From: Arthrobacter sp. NicSoilC5
Lineage (GTDB): Bacteria > Actinomycetota > Actinomycetes > Actinomycetales > Micrococcaceae
NCBI RefSeq assembly: GCF_019977395.1
Contig: NZ_AP024660.1
Location: forward strand, 2,170,001-2,234,000
Direction of reading: 5' to 3'
Length of the DNA stretch: 64,000 bases
The position numbers were made by a program, and so were the translations under genes. Positions 47,301 through 56,774 of the stretch are shown here, in pieces (the stretch's first letter is position 1; every line of letters starts with the position of its first letter). The notes beneath the pieces are model-generated. The model ran no database searches. It had not been told where the DNA came from and was given only the letters and a program-made list of their open reading frames with translations.

Positions 47301-48077
47301 ATGCTTGCAGCTGCCCGACACCAGGCCATTGTGAATGCTGTCCAGCGGGAGCGGGTGGTGCGGGTTTCGGACCTGGCCGCGCAGCTGGGTGTGTCGCTGA
47401 TGACGGTGCGGCGGGACATTGAGCAGCTTGAAGAGGGCGGGAAACTGGAGCGCATCCACGGTGGGGCGAAACTTCCCGGTGACGCCAGTGCCCATGAGCC
47501 CGGCTTCGAGTTGAAATCCACACAGTTGACGGCGGAGAAGCGTGCCATTGCCGTAGCCGCTGCGGGGCTGGTGCAGGAAGGCATGGCGGTCGGCTTGAGC
47601 GCAGGCACCACCACGTGGGCGCTGGCCCGGGAATTGACCGGCGGCCCGCGCATCACCGTGGTGACCAATTCGATGCGGATTGCCGATCTTTTCCACCCCG
47701 GCGGGTCCACCGTGATCCTGATAGGCGGCGAACGCACGCCGTCGGACGCCCTGGTTGGCCCGATCGCCACCGGGGCCCTCAAGCAACTGCACCTGGACGT
47801 CCTGTTCCTGGGCGTCCACGGAATGGATGCAGACGCCGGGTTCACCACCCCAAACCTGCTCGAAGCCGAGACGGACCGTGCGTTCGTGGCAGCCGCACGG
47901 AAGACGGTGGTCCTTGCCGACCACACCAAGTGGGGCATGTTGGGCATCAGCTCCATCGCAGCACTCGATGACGTGGATGAGGTCATCAGTGATGCGGGGC
48001 TCAGCGCCGAGGCCCAGCGCGTCCTTGGTGAACGTGTGGGCCGGCTGCGACTCCCTGAGGTGGCGCCGGCCGGCTAG
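47301..48077 (+). CDS. DeoR/GlpR family transcriptional regulator
   Basis: This 258-residue regulator has the DeoR-type helix-turn-helix (VVRVSDLAAQLGVSLMTVRRDIEQLEEGGKLERIHGGA) and a sugar-phosphate-sensing DeoRC domain with the conserved GLSAGTTTWALARE and FLGVHGMDADAGFTT segments. It likely responds to a phosphorylated sugar. Its target is unknown: it lies between acs and the alpha-galactoside genes. An ATG at 47301 was chosen; an in-frame ATG at 47283 is also open. Its stop overlaps the convergent LacI stop at CTAG. Confidence 0.83.
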   Translation: MLAAARHQAIVNAVQRERVVRVSDLAAQLGVSLMTVRRDIEQLEEGGKLERIHGGAKLPGDASAHEPGFELKSTQLTAEKRAIAVAAAGLVQEGMAVGLSAGTTTWALARELTGGPRITVVTNSMRIADLFHPGGSTVILIGGERTPSDALVGPIATGALKQLHLDVLFLGVHGMDADAGFTTPNLLEAETDRAFVAAARKTVVLADHTKWGMLGISSIAALDDVDEVISDAGLSAEAQRVLGERVGRLRLPEVAPAG

Positions 48078-49105
48078 GGGCAGCCGCAGGACTGGCGTAC
48101 GTGCAGTTTGGTGGGGAAAATCCGGTGCCGCGGTTTCTCGCCGCGGCTGGCGCCTACCAGCGCCGCCACCGCTGCCGCGGCCATGACCGCCACCGGCTGC
48201 TCAACTGTGGTCAGCGGCGGCCAGGAGTATTCAGAGTCGGTCGACCCGTCGAAGGAGGCCACGGCAATGTCGCCCGGAACTGACAGTCCCGCTTCATGGA
48301 TGGCCCGCAGGAGTCCTATCCCCTGCATATCGGATGTGGCGAAGATGGCCGTTGGCCGGTTCACTGATGCCAGAAGGCGCTGCCCGGCCACGTAACCACC
48401 AGGCCGGGTGAAGGCACTGTACGAAATAGGCCCCTCGGGCAGGCCTGCTTCCTGGAGCGCCTGCCGCCAGCCCACCTCACGGCCGTCCGTCTCCCCGGAG
48501 ACGTTGGTTCCCATGGCCAGGCCTATGTTGATGTGGCCATGGCTGATCAGGTGTTCCACCGCGATCCTGGCTCCGGCCGCCAGGTCCACACCGATGCTGT
48601 TGAAGCCCGGGGCGTCACGTTCCTGGTTGAGCAGCACGGACGGGATGTCCGCAGTTTCCAGCGCCTCAAGATCGGGCTCGAAAAGGACGCTCGCCAGCAG
48701 GACGCCGTCCACCTGCCGGGCTGCGAGGTTCCGGATATTGCGGCGCTCCTTGGCCAGGTTCCCGTCCGAGTTGCTCAACACCAGCGCATACCCCAGGTCC
48801 GCGGCGGCATCCTCCACCGCGTGGGAGAACAATGAGAAGAACGGGTTTGAGATGTCCGGAACGATAAGCCCCAGCGTCTCGCTCGAACCGAGCTTCAGCG
48901 CCCGCGCCGCGGCGTTGGGCCGGTAGCCCAGGACGCGGATGGCGTCCTGGACCTTGGCTTCGGTGGCCGGGGCCACCTTCTTGGGGCCGCCATTGACCAC
49001 GTAGCTGACGACGGCGGTGCTGACGCCGGCATAGCGCGCAACGTCCTTGCGCGTCACAGGGCCGCCACGGGGAGCCTTTACTGCCGGTGATGTCATGGTC
49101 TCCAT
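48074..49105 (-). CDS. LacI family regulator of the alpha-galactoside cluster
   Basis: This 343-residue LacI-family protein has the helix-turn-helix VTRKDVARYAGVSTAVVSYVVNGG, hinge YRPNAAARAL and a sugar-binding sensor domain (LIVPDISNPFF ... SVPGDIAVASFD). It lies five bases downstream of a Gfo/Idh gene on the same strand and very likely acts on the shared promoter region at 50314-50496. A second in-frame ATG nine bases in (49096) has GGAG before it and is an alternative start. Confidence 0.88.
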   Translation of the reverse strand: METMTSPAVKAPRGGPVTRKDVARYAGVSTAVVSYVVNGGPKKVAPATEAKVQDAIRVLGYRPNAAARALKLGSSETLGLIVPDISNPFFSLFSHAVEDAAADLGYALVLSNSDGNLAKERRNIRNLAARQVDGVLLASVLFEPDLEALETADIPSVLLNQERDAPGFNSIGVDLAAGARIAVEHLISHGHINIGLAMGTNVSGETDGREVGWRQALQEAGLPEGPISYSAFTRPGGYVAGQRLLASVNRPTAIFATSDMQGIGLLRAIHEAGLSVPGDIAVASFDGSTDSEYSWPPLTTVEQPVAVMAAAAVAALVGASRGEKPRHRIFPTKLHVRQSCGCP

Positions 49106-49110
49106 GCTAG

Positions 49111-50313
49111 CTACGAGTCGGCCGGGGCATCGCCAAAGTCGCGGATGGGCAGCCGGGCGCCGTTCTGCCGGGCCGATTCGTGGGCGACGATCCCGGGGAG
49201 GGTGAAACGTGCGGCCACCCAGGCGTTGACCGGGGGCAGTGTCCGGTTGTTCACCGCGGTGACGAAGTCGTCCACCAGGAAATGATGGCTGCCCTCATGG
49301 CCGTTGGGCGCTCCCTGGAACTCCACGGGCAGCCGTCCCGCGTCGTGGACCGGGGAGAGTCCCGACACGAACGCGTCCCGAAGCTCCGGCGCCACGTGGG
49401 CCAGGGACGGATCGTCCAGGGACATGCTGGGACGGGTTTCCATCTGCTCCGACATGTCGTGGACGTCCTGCTTGTCCTGCCAGACGGTGACCTTGGCGAG
49501 CTGTTCGAAACTGGCCTCGGTGCCGAAGAACCGGAACCGGGATTCTCGGATGTGCGACGGATAACCGACGCGGCGCATTTCGTTGGTGCGCATCACGCCG
49601 CCGTCATTCAGTTCGAAAAGCGCCGTGGCGTTGGAGAAGTCGTTGCCGAACATGCTGACGTCCTTGTCGAACACGCCGTCGTTCCGCTGGTCGCTGACCC
49701 CCACGCAGCTGACGCTGACGGCGTGGGCCGGGACTGCCCCGAGCACACCGCCGATGGCGTGGGTGGGGTAGAGCATGGGCGGATAGCTGGCCGTCTCTTT
49801 CCACCGGTCGCCGCCGCTGTACTGGTAGGCGTCATAGAAGCCAAGGTCCATGTCGTGGACGTAGTCACCCTCGGAGTAGAAGATCCGCCCGAACCTGCCG
49901 GCCGCGTGCTGTTCGCGGGCATAGACGGTGGCCGGGTTGTAGTAGCTGGTCTCCCCCATCATGTAGACCAGGCCGGTTTCCCGGACTGCTTCAATGATGC
50001 GCTCGATTTCGTCCTCTGAGACTGCCATGGGGACCGCAGAGTAGACGTGCTTGCCTGCACGGAGGGCGCGTTCCACCAGCGGACCGTGCGTCCAGCGCTG
50101 CGTGAAAATTGCCACCGCATCGATGTCAGAGGCCAGGAGCGCGTCAAAGTCCGGCAGTACACCGGCGAGTTCGAGGCGTTCGGCCACTGATTCCGCACGT
50201 GCGGGCAGCTGGTCGACCATGTGGACTGCGCTGATGCCGGGGTGCAGGTTGAACAGGTGCGCGAACTGGCCGCCGAACTGGCCTGCGCCCACGATGCCGA
50301 TGGAGAACGTCAT
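49111..50313 (-). CDS. Gfo/Idh/MocA family oxidoreductase
   Basis: This 400-residue protein begins with a Rossmann loop (IGIVGAGQFGGQFAHLF) and has the variant AVPM where the family EKP usually lies, then ETSYYNPATVYAREQHAAG and a C-terminal beta-sheet domain. The missing Lys of EKP may point to an altered or lost dehydrogenase activity. It is divergent from an ABC importer and shares an operon with the LacI gene. Its substrate is unknown, though a galactoside-derived sugar is the natural guess. GGAAGG precedes the ATG. Confidence 0.78.
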   Translation of the reverse strand: MTFSIGIVGAGQFGGQFAHLFNLHPGISAVHMVDQLPARAESVAERLELAGVLPDFDALLASDIDAVAIFTQRWTHGPLVERALRAGKHVYSAVPMAVSEDEIERIIEAVRETGLVYMMGETSYYNPATVYAREQHAAGRFGRIFYSEGDYVHDMDLGFYDAYQYSGGDRWKETASYPPMLYPTHAIGGVLGAVPAHAVSVSCVGVSDQRNDGVFDKDVSMFGNDFSNATALFELNDGGVMRTNEMRRVGYPSHIRESRFRFFGTEASFEQLAKVTVWQDKQDVHDMSEQMETRPSMSLDDPSLAHVAPELRDAFVSGLSPVHDAGRLPVEFQGAPNGHEGSHHFLVDDFVTAVNNRTLPPVNAWVAARFTLPGIVAHESARQNGARLPIRDFGDAPADS

Positions 50314-50338
50314 TGTTTGCCTTCCGATAGGGGTTTGT

Positions 50339-50355
50339 CCGAGTGTTTCACTCGG
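50339..50355. promoter_or_regulatory. Inverted repeat in the divergent region
   Basis: CCGAGTG and CACTCGG flank TTT, a perfect 7-bp inverted repeat. It lies 26 bases upstream of the Gfo/Idh start, next to an operator half-like sequence. Confidence 0.5.
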
Positions 50356-50371
50356 ATCTACTCGAGTCAAT
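50356..50371. promoter_or_regulatory. Possible LacI operator 2 of the alpha-galactoside cluster
   Basis: ATCTACTCGAGTCAAT shares the ATCTACTCG left half with the better site at 50433. The right half is poor. Confidence 0.45.
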
Positions 50372-50432
50372 ATCCATAGAATTGCGAAAATACTTGGTGT
50401 AGAAACATTTCGACGTAGGCATTGCCGAGCTA

Positions 50433-50450
50433 AATCTACTCGTGTAGATT
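50433..50450. promoter_or_regulatory. LacI operator 1 of the alpha-galactoside cluster
   Basis: AATCTACTCGTGTAGATT is an 18-bp palindrome with one mismatched pair around a central CG, the form expected of LacI-family operators. It lies 46 bases upstream of the first importer gene. Confidence 0.7.
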
Positions 50451-50496
50451 ACATCGCAGCTTGTTACTTCCATCACACTCGCCGAAAGGGTCGACG

Positions 50497-51429
50497 ATGA
50501 CCACCCTTACCAGGAACGCCAGCCCGGCAGCCAACACGGTGCACCGGCCACTGAAGCGCCGGGGACAAAGCGACCTGAAGACCGCACTATTCTTCATCGC
50601 CCCCGCAATGATCGGATTTATCGCCTTTTACCTGGTGCCCACGCTTCGCGGCATCTACCTCAGCTTCACCGAATACAGCATCCTCGGGGATCCCACCTGG
50701 ATCGGGACCGCCAACTATGAGGCCATCGGCAAGGATCCCCTTTTCTGGAACGCCCTCGCGGTCACCACGCAGTACGTCCTGATCAACATCGTCCTGCAGA
50801 CGGCGCTGGCCCTGGGCCTGGCCCTCCTGATGCACCGGGTCGCCAGATCAACGTTCATCCGGGGGACCCTGCTCCTCCCCTACCTGATGGCCAACGTGAT
50901 CGCCGCACTGCTGTGGTTCTGGCTGCTGGACTACCAGATCGGCATCGTCAACTACTTCATCGATGCCCTGGGCATGCCCAAGGTAGCTTTTTTCGGCAGC
51001 GAAGAATGGGCCATCCCCACGCAGGCCCTGATCAACACCTGGCGGCACATGGGCTACACCGCACTGCTGATCTTCGCCGGCCTGCAGGCCATCCCGCACC
51101 ATGTATACGAGGTTGCCAACCTGGACGGCGCCTCCCCATGGCAGACGTTCCGGAAGATCACCCTGCCCCTGCTGCGCCCGGTCCTGGCCCTGGTCCTGAT
51201 CGTCACCATCATCGGTTCCTTCCAGGTCTTCGACACCGTCGCCGTCACCACCCAGGGCGGACCGGTCAACGCCAGCCGCGTGCTGCAGTTCTACATCTAC
51301 CAAAAGGCCTTCACGGAATCGGACTTCGGTTACGGGTCCGCCCTGGCCGTCATCCTCTTCGTCATCCTCGCCCTGGTGGCCTTCATCCAAATGAAGTTCC
51401 TCAAGGGCAATGAATCGGACCTGGACTAA
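50497..51429 (+). CDS. ABC sugar transporter permease, MalF-type
   Basis: This 310-residue CUT1-class permease has six membrane segments and the permease loop EVANLDGASPWQTFRKITLPLLRP (the EAA signature, ending in G-x-x-x-x-x-x-I-x-L-P). It is the first gene of the importer. Together with the next permease and the binding protein it should import an alpha-galactoside such as melibiose or raffinose. GAAAGGG precedes the ATG. Confidence 0.88.
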   Translation: MTTLTRNASPAANTVHRPLKRRGQSDLKTALFFIAPAMIGFIAFYLVPTLRGIYLSFTEYSILGDPTWIGTANYEAIGKDPLFWNALAVTTQYVLINIVLQTALALGLALLMHRVARSTFIRGTLLLPYLMANVIAALLWFWLLDYQIGIVNYFIDALGMPKVAFFGSEEWAIPTQALINTWRHMGYTALLIFAGLQAIPHHVYEVANLDGASPWQTFRKITLPLLRPVLALVLIVTIIGSFQVFDTVAVTTQGGPVNASRVLQFYIYQKAFTESDFGYGSALAVILFVILALVAFIQMKFLKGNESDLD

Positions 51430-51438
51430 GGACGCCCC

Positions 51439-52362
51439 ATGACCACCGCAAGAGTCTCCGCCCCCGCCCGGCCGGCCGCCCGGCGTCGCCCGTTCAACTG
51501 GCGCCGCGCCGGCGCCTGGGTCCTCGTCGCCATCGCCGTCGCCGTCTCCGTCCTCCCGTTCTACTGGGTCCTGCGGACCGCGCTGTCCACCAACGGGGCC
51601 CTGGCCTCCAACGCCACCAACCTGCTCCCCGCCGAGTTCAACCTGGGTGCGTTCCAGCGCGTCTTCGGCCTGCAGTCCCCGGAGGAAGCCGTGGCCGACG
51701 GCGGTTCCGGCGCCCAGATCGACTTCTGGTCCTACCTCCGCAACTCCGTGCTGTTCGCCTCCATCACCACCATCGGGGCCGTGTTCTTCAGCGCCATGGC
51801 GGCGTACGCGTTCGCCCGGCTCCGCTGGCGGGGACGGAACGCCGTGTTCAGCCTCTTCCTGGCCACCATGATGGTCCCGCCGATCTTCACGGCCCTGCCC
51901 AACTTCCTGCTCATCAAGAACCTGGGCCTGCTGAACACCATGGTTGGCCTGGTGCTGCCCTATATCTTCATGACCCCCTTCGCCATCTTCTTCCTCCGCC
52001 AGTTCTTCCTGAACATGTCCCGCGAAGTCGAAGAAGCGGCAATGCTCGACGGCGCCAAGCACCTCCGGATCTTCTTCCAGATCATCCTGCCCAACGCCGC
52101 AGCCCCGCTCGCCACACTTGCCCTGCTCACATTCATCGGCCAGTGGAATGAATACTTCTGGCCCCTGCTGGTGGGCCAGGACGAATCCGTCCGCGTCCTC
52201 ACCGTGGGCCTGGGCGTCTTCAAGTCCCAGTCGCCCCAGGGTGCACCGGACTGGTCCGGCCTCATGGCGGCAACCCTGGTCTCGGCCCTTCCGGTCCTGA
52301 TCCTGTTCGCCGCCTTCGGCAAGAAGATCGTCAACTCCATCGGCTTCTCCGGCATTAAGTAA
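51439..52362 (+). CDS. ABC sugar transporter permease, MalG-type
   Basis: This 307-residue CUT1-class permease has six hydrophobic segments and the EAA loop EVEEAAMLDGAKHLRIFFQIILPNAAP. It lies nine bases after the first permease and starts after AAGGAC. An insert (about residues 65-95) is longer than in the MalG family core. No ATPase gene accompanies it; a shared MsiK-type ATPase from elsewhere in the genome is likely. Confidence 0.88.
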   Translation: MTTARVSAPARPAARRRPFNWRRAGAWVLVAIAVAVSVLPFYWVLRTALSTNGALASNATNLLPAEFNLGAFQRVFGLQSPEEAVADGGSGAQIDFWSYLRNSVLFASITTIGAVFFSAMAAYAFARLRWRGRNAVFSLFLATMMVPPIFTALPNFLLIKNLGLLNTMVGLVLPYIFMTPFAIFFLRQFFLNMSREVEEAAMLDGAKHLRIFFQIILPNAAAPLATLALLTFIGQWNEYFWPLLVGQDESVRVLTVGLGVFKSQSPQGAPDWSGLMAATLVSALPVLILFAAFGKKIVNSIGFSGIK

Positions 52363-52440
52363 CACCCCTCAGCTCCCCAGCTCCCTGACCCCGGCCGCGC
52401 CATGGCGGCGCGCCCGGAAGCACACCCTGAAAGGACCCTC

Positions 52441-53784
52441 ATGAACAAGAAGAAAGCACTCGGTTCCCTCGCTGCAGCCGCGGCCGCCGTCCTGGCACTC
52501 TCCGCCTGCGGAAGCGGTGGCTCCGCCGAGGCCGGCAAGGGCGAGATCAACTACTGGCTCTGGGACGCCAACCAGCTCCCGGCCTACAAGCAGTGCGCCG
52601 ACGACTTCCACAAAGCCAACCCGGACATCACCGTCAAGGTCACCCAGCGCGGCTGGGACGACTACTGGGGCACCCTTACCAACGGCTTCGTCGCAGGCAC
52701 CGCGCCGGACGTCTTCACCGACCACCTGGCCAAGTACCCCGAGTTCGTCAAGAACAAGCAGATCCTCGCCCTGGATGACGCCGTCAAGAAGGACAACATC
52801 GACACCGGGATCTACAACTCCGGGCTGGCGGACCTCTGGGTCGGAGAGGACGGAAAGCGCTACGGACTGCCTAAGGACTGGGACACCATCGGCCTGTTCT
52901 ACAACACCAAGCTGGCAGCGGACGCAGGCGTCACCCCGGAGCAGATGGCCACCCTGACCTGGAACCCCCAGGACGGCGGCACGTACGAAAAGACCATCGC
53001 CCACCTGACGGTGGACAAGAACGGCAAGCGCGGCGATGAGCCCGGCTTCGACAAGGACAACGTGGCGGTCTACGGTCTTGGCCTCAATGGCTCCGGTTCC
53101 GGCCAGGGCCAGACCGAATGGAGCTACCTGACCGGGACCACCGGCTGGACGCACACTGACAAGAACCCCTGGGGCAAGCACTTCAACTATGACGACCCCA
53201 AGTTCCAGCAGAGCATCGACTGGTTCGCAGGCCTGGTGCAGAAGGGCTACATGCCCAAGCTCGAGACCACAGTGGGCGCCAGCATGGCGGACACCTTCGC
53301 GGCCGGCAAGTCCGTGATCAACGCCAACGGCTCCTGGATGATCGGCCAGTACACCGGGTACAAGGACATCAAGGTCGGCATCGCCCCTACCCCGACGGGT
53401 GTGGACGGCAAGCGCTCCAGCATGTACAACGGGCTGGCTGACTCCATCTACGCCGGCACCAAGAAGCCCGAAGCTGCCGCCAAGTGGGTCGAGTACCTGG
53501 GTTCGACTGCCTGCCAGGACGTGGTCGCGGCCAAGGCCGTCGTCTTCCCCGCCATCAAGTCCTCCGCAGACAAGGCCGTCGAGGCGTTCAAGGCAAAGGG
53601 CGTGGACGTCACCCCGTTCAGCCAGCAGGTCAAGGACGGCACCACTTTCCTCTTCCCCATTGCGGACAAGGCAGCCAAGGTTGACGGCATCATGAAGCCG
53701 GCCATGGACGCCGTGGTCACGGGCAAGGCCCCGGCCAGCTCCCTCACGGCGGCCAATGACCAGGTCAACGCCCTGTTCAAGTAG
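52441..53784 (+). CDS. ABC sugar-binding lipoprotein
   Basis: This 447-residue solute-binding protein has a lipoprotein signal peptide (LALSACGSGG) and a type 1 extracellular binding-protein body (INYWLWDANQLPAYKQCADDF ...). It should capture the oligosaccharide at the cell surface for the two permeases. GAAAGGA precedes the ATG. The gene is followed by a GC hairpin, then by the GH36 gene. Confidence 0.88.
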   Translation: MNKKKALGSLAAAAAAVLALSACGSGGSAEAGKGEINYWLWDANQLPAYKQCADDFHKANPDITVKVTQRGWDDYWGTLTNGFVAGTAPDVFTDHLAKYPEFVKNKQILALDDAVKKDNIDTGIYNSGLADLWVGEDGKRYGLPKDWDTIGLFYNTKLAADAGVTPEQMATLTWNPQDGGTYEKTIAHLTVDKNGKRGDEPGFDKDNVAVYGLGLNGSGSGQGQTEWSYLTGTTGWTHTDKNPWGKHFNYDDPKFQQSIDWFAGLVQKGYMPKLETTVGASMADTFAAGKSVINANGSWMIGQYTGYKDIKVGIAPTPTGVDGKRSSMYNGLADSIYAGTKKPEAAAKWVEYLGSTACQDVVAAKAVVFPAIKSSADKAVEAFKAKGVDVTPFSQQVKDGTTFLFPIADKAAKVDGIMKPAMDAVVTGKAPASSLTAANDQVNALFK

Positions 53785-53793
53785 CCCCTCCAC

Positions 53794-53819
53794 GTGGCTG
53801 CGTATGTGGTCGCAGCCAC
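53794..53819 (+). terminator. Hairpin between the binding-protein and GH36 genes
   Basis: GTGGCTGCG and its complement flank an eight-base loop seven bases after the stop. It lacks a T run and may act as an attenuator, giving more binding protein than GH36 enzyme. Confidence 0.45.
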
Positions 53820-53923
53820 CCCGGCCGGGTGCCGCCGTCCCCCTCCCGGCGGCAGCATCCGGCTACCCTGTCCCCACCCTTTAACTTTCAGCGCACAGCA
53901 TCATCACGAAGAGAGATTTTCCT

Positions 53924-56131
53924 ATGGACCCCCTGTACCTCCGTTCCGCCGGCACCAGCCTGCTGGTCAGCTTCGACAGCGGGGAGGCCGAGGTCATCCA
54001 CTGGGGCGCCGACCTCGGAGCAGACGTGCCGCACCTCGGCATCCTGGGCGCTCCGGTGGGGCACTCCTCCATTGACGCCCACGTTCCCGCCGGCCTCCTC
54101 CCCTCGGCCGCTTCCGCCTGGCGGGGCCGGCCGGCCCTGCGCGGCCATCGAATCACCGCCGGCGCCGCCGGCTTCGACTTCTCGTCCCGCCTCCGCGTCA
54201 CCTCCGTGAACACTGAGGGTGCCGCCGCCACCATCGTGCAGGCCGACGCCGACGCCGGGCTCAGTGTCTCCTCCTCCCTTAAGCTTCACGACGGCGGCCT
54301 GCTGGAACTGCGCCACACCGTCACCAATGACGGCACCACCCCGTTTCAGGTGGACGAACTGGCCACCGTCCTCCCGGTGGCACCGGACGCCGTCGAACTC
54401 CTGGACCTGACCGGGCGCTGGTGCCGGGAACGCCACCCGCAGCGGCACCGGATCCAGCAGGGCACGTGGGTCCGGACCGGACGGCACGGCCGCACCGGCC
54501 ACGATTCCTCCCTGCTGTTCGCCGCCGGCACCCAGGGGTTCGGCAACCGGCACGGCAAAGTCTGGGCGACGCACCTGGCCTGGAGCGGCAACCACGAACA
54601 GTTCGCGGACACCATCGGTGACGGCCGGACCATGATCGGCGGCTCGGAGCTGCTGGGCCCGGCGGAAGTCACCCTGGAACCGGGTGGCAGCTACACCACC
54701 CCGGCACTGTTCGCCGCCTACTCGGACCGCGGCCTGGACGGCATCACCGAAGCCTTCTACAGCTGGTTCCGCTCCCGCCCCCACCACGTGCTGCCCGCCG
54801 CGTCCACCGGCCTGCCCGCAGGCAAACCGCGCCCCGTGGTGCTCAACACGTGGGAGGCCGTCTACTTCGATCACAACCTGGACACCCTGATCGAACTGGC
54901 GGAGTCCGCGGCCGGCCTCGGCGTGGAGCGCTTCGTGCTTGACGACGGCTGGTTCCGGGGCCGCCGTGACGACCACGCCGGGCTGGGCGACTGGTACGTC
55001 GACGAGACCGTGTGGCCGGAAGGACTGGCCCCGCTGATCAACGCGGTCACCTCGCGTGGCATGGAGTTCGGGCTGTGGGTCGAGCCGGAAATGGTGAACC
55101 TGGACTCGGACGTGGCCCGGGCGCACCCGGACTGGATCGTGGGCCCCTCCGCGGCCGCGCACAAGGACGGCGGCCGGCTGCCCCTGGAGTGGCGCAACCA
55201 GCACGTCATCGACCTGGTGAACCCGGAGGCGTGGCAGTACGTCTTCGACCGGATCGATGCGCTCCTGGCCGGGAACAACATCAGCTACCTGAAGTGGGAC
55301 CAGAACCGTGACCTGGCCGAACACGGCCACGCCGGCCGCCCCTCGGTCCACGCACAGACCCTGGCCGCGTACCGCCTGTTTGACGAGCTCCGGAAGGCCC
55401 ATCCCGGCGTGGAAATTGAGAGCTGCTCTTCCGGCGGCGGACGTGTCGACCTGGGCATCCTGGAGCGGACCGACCGTATCTGGGCTTCCGACTGCAACGA
55501 CGCGCTGGAGCGGCAGACCATCCAGCGCTGGACCGGTGCGGTGGTTCCGCCCGAATTGGTGGGCAGCCACATCGGCCCAACCACCTCGCACACCACGGCC
55601 CGCACCCACGACCTGTCCTTCCGGGCCATCACGGCACTGTTCGGTCATTTCGGCATGGAGTGGGACATCCGGGGCGTCCAGGGCAAGGACCGCGAGGAGC
55701 TGCGGCGCATTGTGGGCCTGTACAAGGAGCACCGGGACCTGATCCACGGCGGCCGCCGGGTCCATGCGGACCTCACCGACGACTCGTTGCTCCTGCACGG
55801 CGTGGTGGCCGGTTCTGCCGGGGACGGCATCGAAGTCCAGGAAGGGACGACGGCGGGCCTGTTCGCCCTGGTCAGCACGCGCACCTCGGCAGCGGAGGCA
55901 CCGGGCCGCATCGGCATCCCGGGGCTCGACGCCGGCCGCAGCTACCGGGTGGAAGCGCTCTTCCCCACCACGGACGACGCCGACCACGCCCACACGTACA
56001 CGCAGGTCGAGCCGCCCGCCTGGCTGTCCGGCGGCGCAGAGGCCAGCGGCAGGTTCCTGGCAGAGGTGGGGCTGCCCATGCCCATCCTCAACCCGGAGCA
56101 CGCAGTACTGCTGAAGGTCACGGCCCTCTGA
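53924..56131 (+). CDS. Alpha-galactosidase, glycoside hydrolase family 36
   Basis: This 735-residue GH36 enzyme hydrolyses alpha-galactosides such as melibiose and raffinose. It has an N-terminal beta-supersandwich, a central barrel with the nucleophile Asp459 (YLKWDQNRD) and the acid/base Asp523 ([12 protein letters not shown]), the DDGWF loop at 340, the CSSGGGR segment, and a C-terminal beta domain. No signal peptide is seen, so it should act on imported sugar. The ribosome site is AAGAGAG. It ends the transport operon. Confidence 0.92.
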   Translation: MDPLYLRSAGTSLLVSFDSGEAEVIHWGADLGADVPHLGILGAPVGHSSIDAHVPAGLLPSAASAWRGRPALRGHRITAGAAGFDFSSRLRVTSVNTEGAAATIVQADADAGLSVSSSLKLHDGGLLELRHTVTNDGTTPFQVDELATVLPVAPDAVELLDLTGRWCRERHPQRHRIQQGTWVRTGRHGRTGHDSSLLFAAGTQGFGNRHGKVWATHLAWSGNHEQFADTIGDGRTMIGGSELLGPAEVTLEPGGSYTTPALFAAYSDRGLDGITEAFYSWFRSRPHHVLPAASTGLPAGKPRPVVLNTWEAVYFDHNLDTLIELAESAAGLGVERFVLDDGWFRGRRDDHAGLGDWYVDETVWPEGLAPLINAVTSRGMEFGLWVEPEMVNLDSDVARAHPDWIVGPSAAAHKDGGRLPLEWRNQHVIDLVNPEAWQYVFDRIDALLAGNNISYLKWDQNRDLAEHGHAGRPSVHAQTLAAYRLFDELRKAHPGVEIESCSSGGGRVDLGILERTDRIWASDCNDALERQTIQRWTGAVVPPELVGSHIGPTTSHTTARTHDLSFRAITALFGHFGMEWDIRGVQGKDREELRRIVGLYKEHRDLIHGGRRVHADLTDDSLLLHGVVAGSAGDGIEVQEGTTAGLFALVSTRTSAAEAPGRIGIPGLDAGRSYRVEALFPTTDDADHAHTYTQVEPPAWLSGGAEASGRFLAEVGLPMPILNPEHAVLLKVTAL

Positions 56132-56144
56132 CATCCATTGCCGC

Positions 56145-56180
56145 GTACTTGTCGTTTTGGAGCTTCAGAACGACAAGTAC
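56145..56180. repeat. 12-bp perfect inverted repeat between GH36 and aroQ
   Basis: GTACTTGTCGTT and AACGACAAGTAC flank a 12-base loop. It may end the GH36 transcript or be a repetitive extragenic palindrome; it is 14 bases after the stop and carries no T run. Confidence 0.6.
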
Positions 56181-56249
56181 TCAGCAGTCGATGGTGTATG
56201 CCGGCGTAAGAATGCGCGGCAGGGATGGCCAACCGATAGATTTGCAGGC

Positions 56250-56714
56250 ATGACTGAAGCCTCCTCCACTGTCGAAGCCGGCCGCGGCACCATCCTCGTA
56301 ATCAATGGCCCCAACTTGAACATGCTGGGTACGCGGGAGCCGGAAAAGTACGGCACCTCCACCCTTGCCGACGTCGAACAGCTGGCTGCGGCCGCCGGGA
56401 AGAACCACGGATTCGCCGTGGAGTGCGTCCAGTCCAACCATGAAGGCGTCCTGCTGGACGCCATCCACGCAGCCCGGGGCGCCGCCGTGGGAATCGTCCT
56501 GAACGCGGGCGCCTTCACGCACACCTCCGTGGCACTTCGCGACGCCCTGGCAGCCGTGCAGCTTCCCGCCGTCGAGGTTCACATCACCAACGTGCACCAG
56601 CGGGAGGAATTCCGGCACCACTCCTACCTGTCACCGGTTTGCGCGGCAGTGATTGTGGGCGCTGGAGTGTTCGGCTACAAGCTCGCCATCGACTACCTGG
56701 CAGAGGTCCTGTAG
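56250..56714 (+). CDS. aroQ: Type II 3-dehydroquinate dehydratase
   Basis: This 154-residue enzyme of the shikimate pathway converts 3-dehydroquinate to 3-dehydroshikimate. It has [17 protein letters not shown] (with the active Tyr), [22 protein letters not shown] and [18 protein letters not shown] with the catalytic His. The ATG at 56250 was chosen; a longer frame crosses the upstream inverted repeat. No aro neighbour is present, so the gene stands alone. Confidence 0.93.
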   Translation: MTEASSTVEAGRGTILVINGPNLNMLGTREPEKYGTSTLADVEQLAAAAGKNHGFAVECVQSNHEGVLLDAIHAARGAAVGIVLNAGAFTHTSVALRDALAAVQLPAVEVHITNVHQREEFRHHSYLSPVCAAVIVGAGVFGYKLAIDYLAEVL

Positions 56715-56733
56715 CCGGAGGGACGCGGTGCCC

Positions 56734-56774
56734 TTACTTCTGGATGCAGTGCCTTATTTTTGGATGCACTGCCC
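56734..56774. repeat. Imperfect 21-bp tandem duplication at the end of marP
   Basis: Two neighbouring copies of a segment containing TGGATGCAGTGCC or TGGATGCACTGCC, each ending (on the minus strand) in a TAA. The right copy holds the last six codons and stop of marP; the left copy lies just after the stop. Confidence 0.75.
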
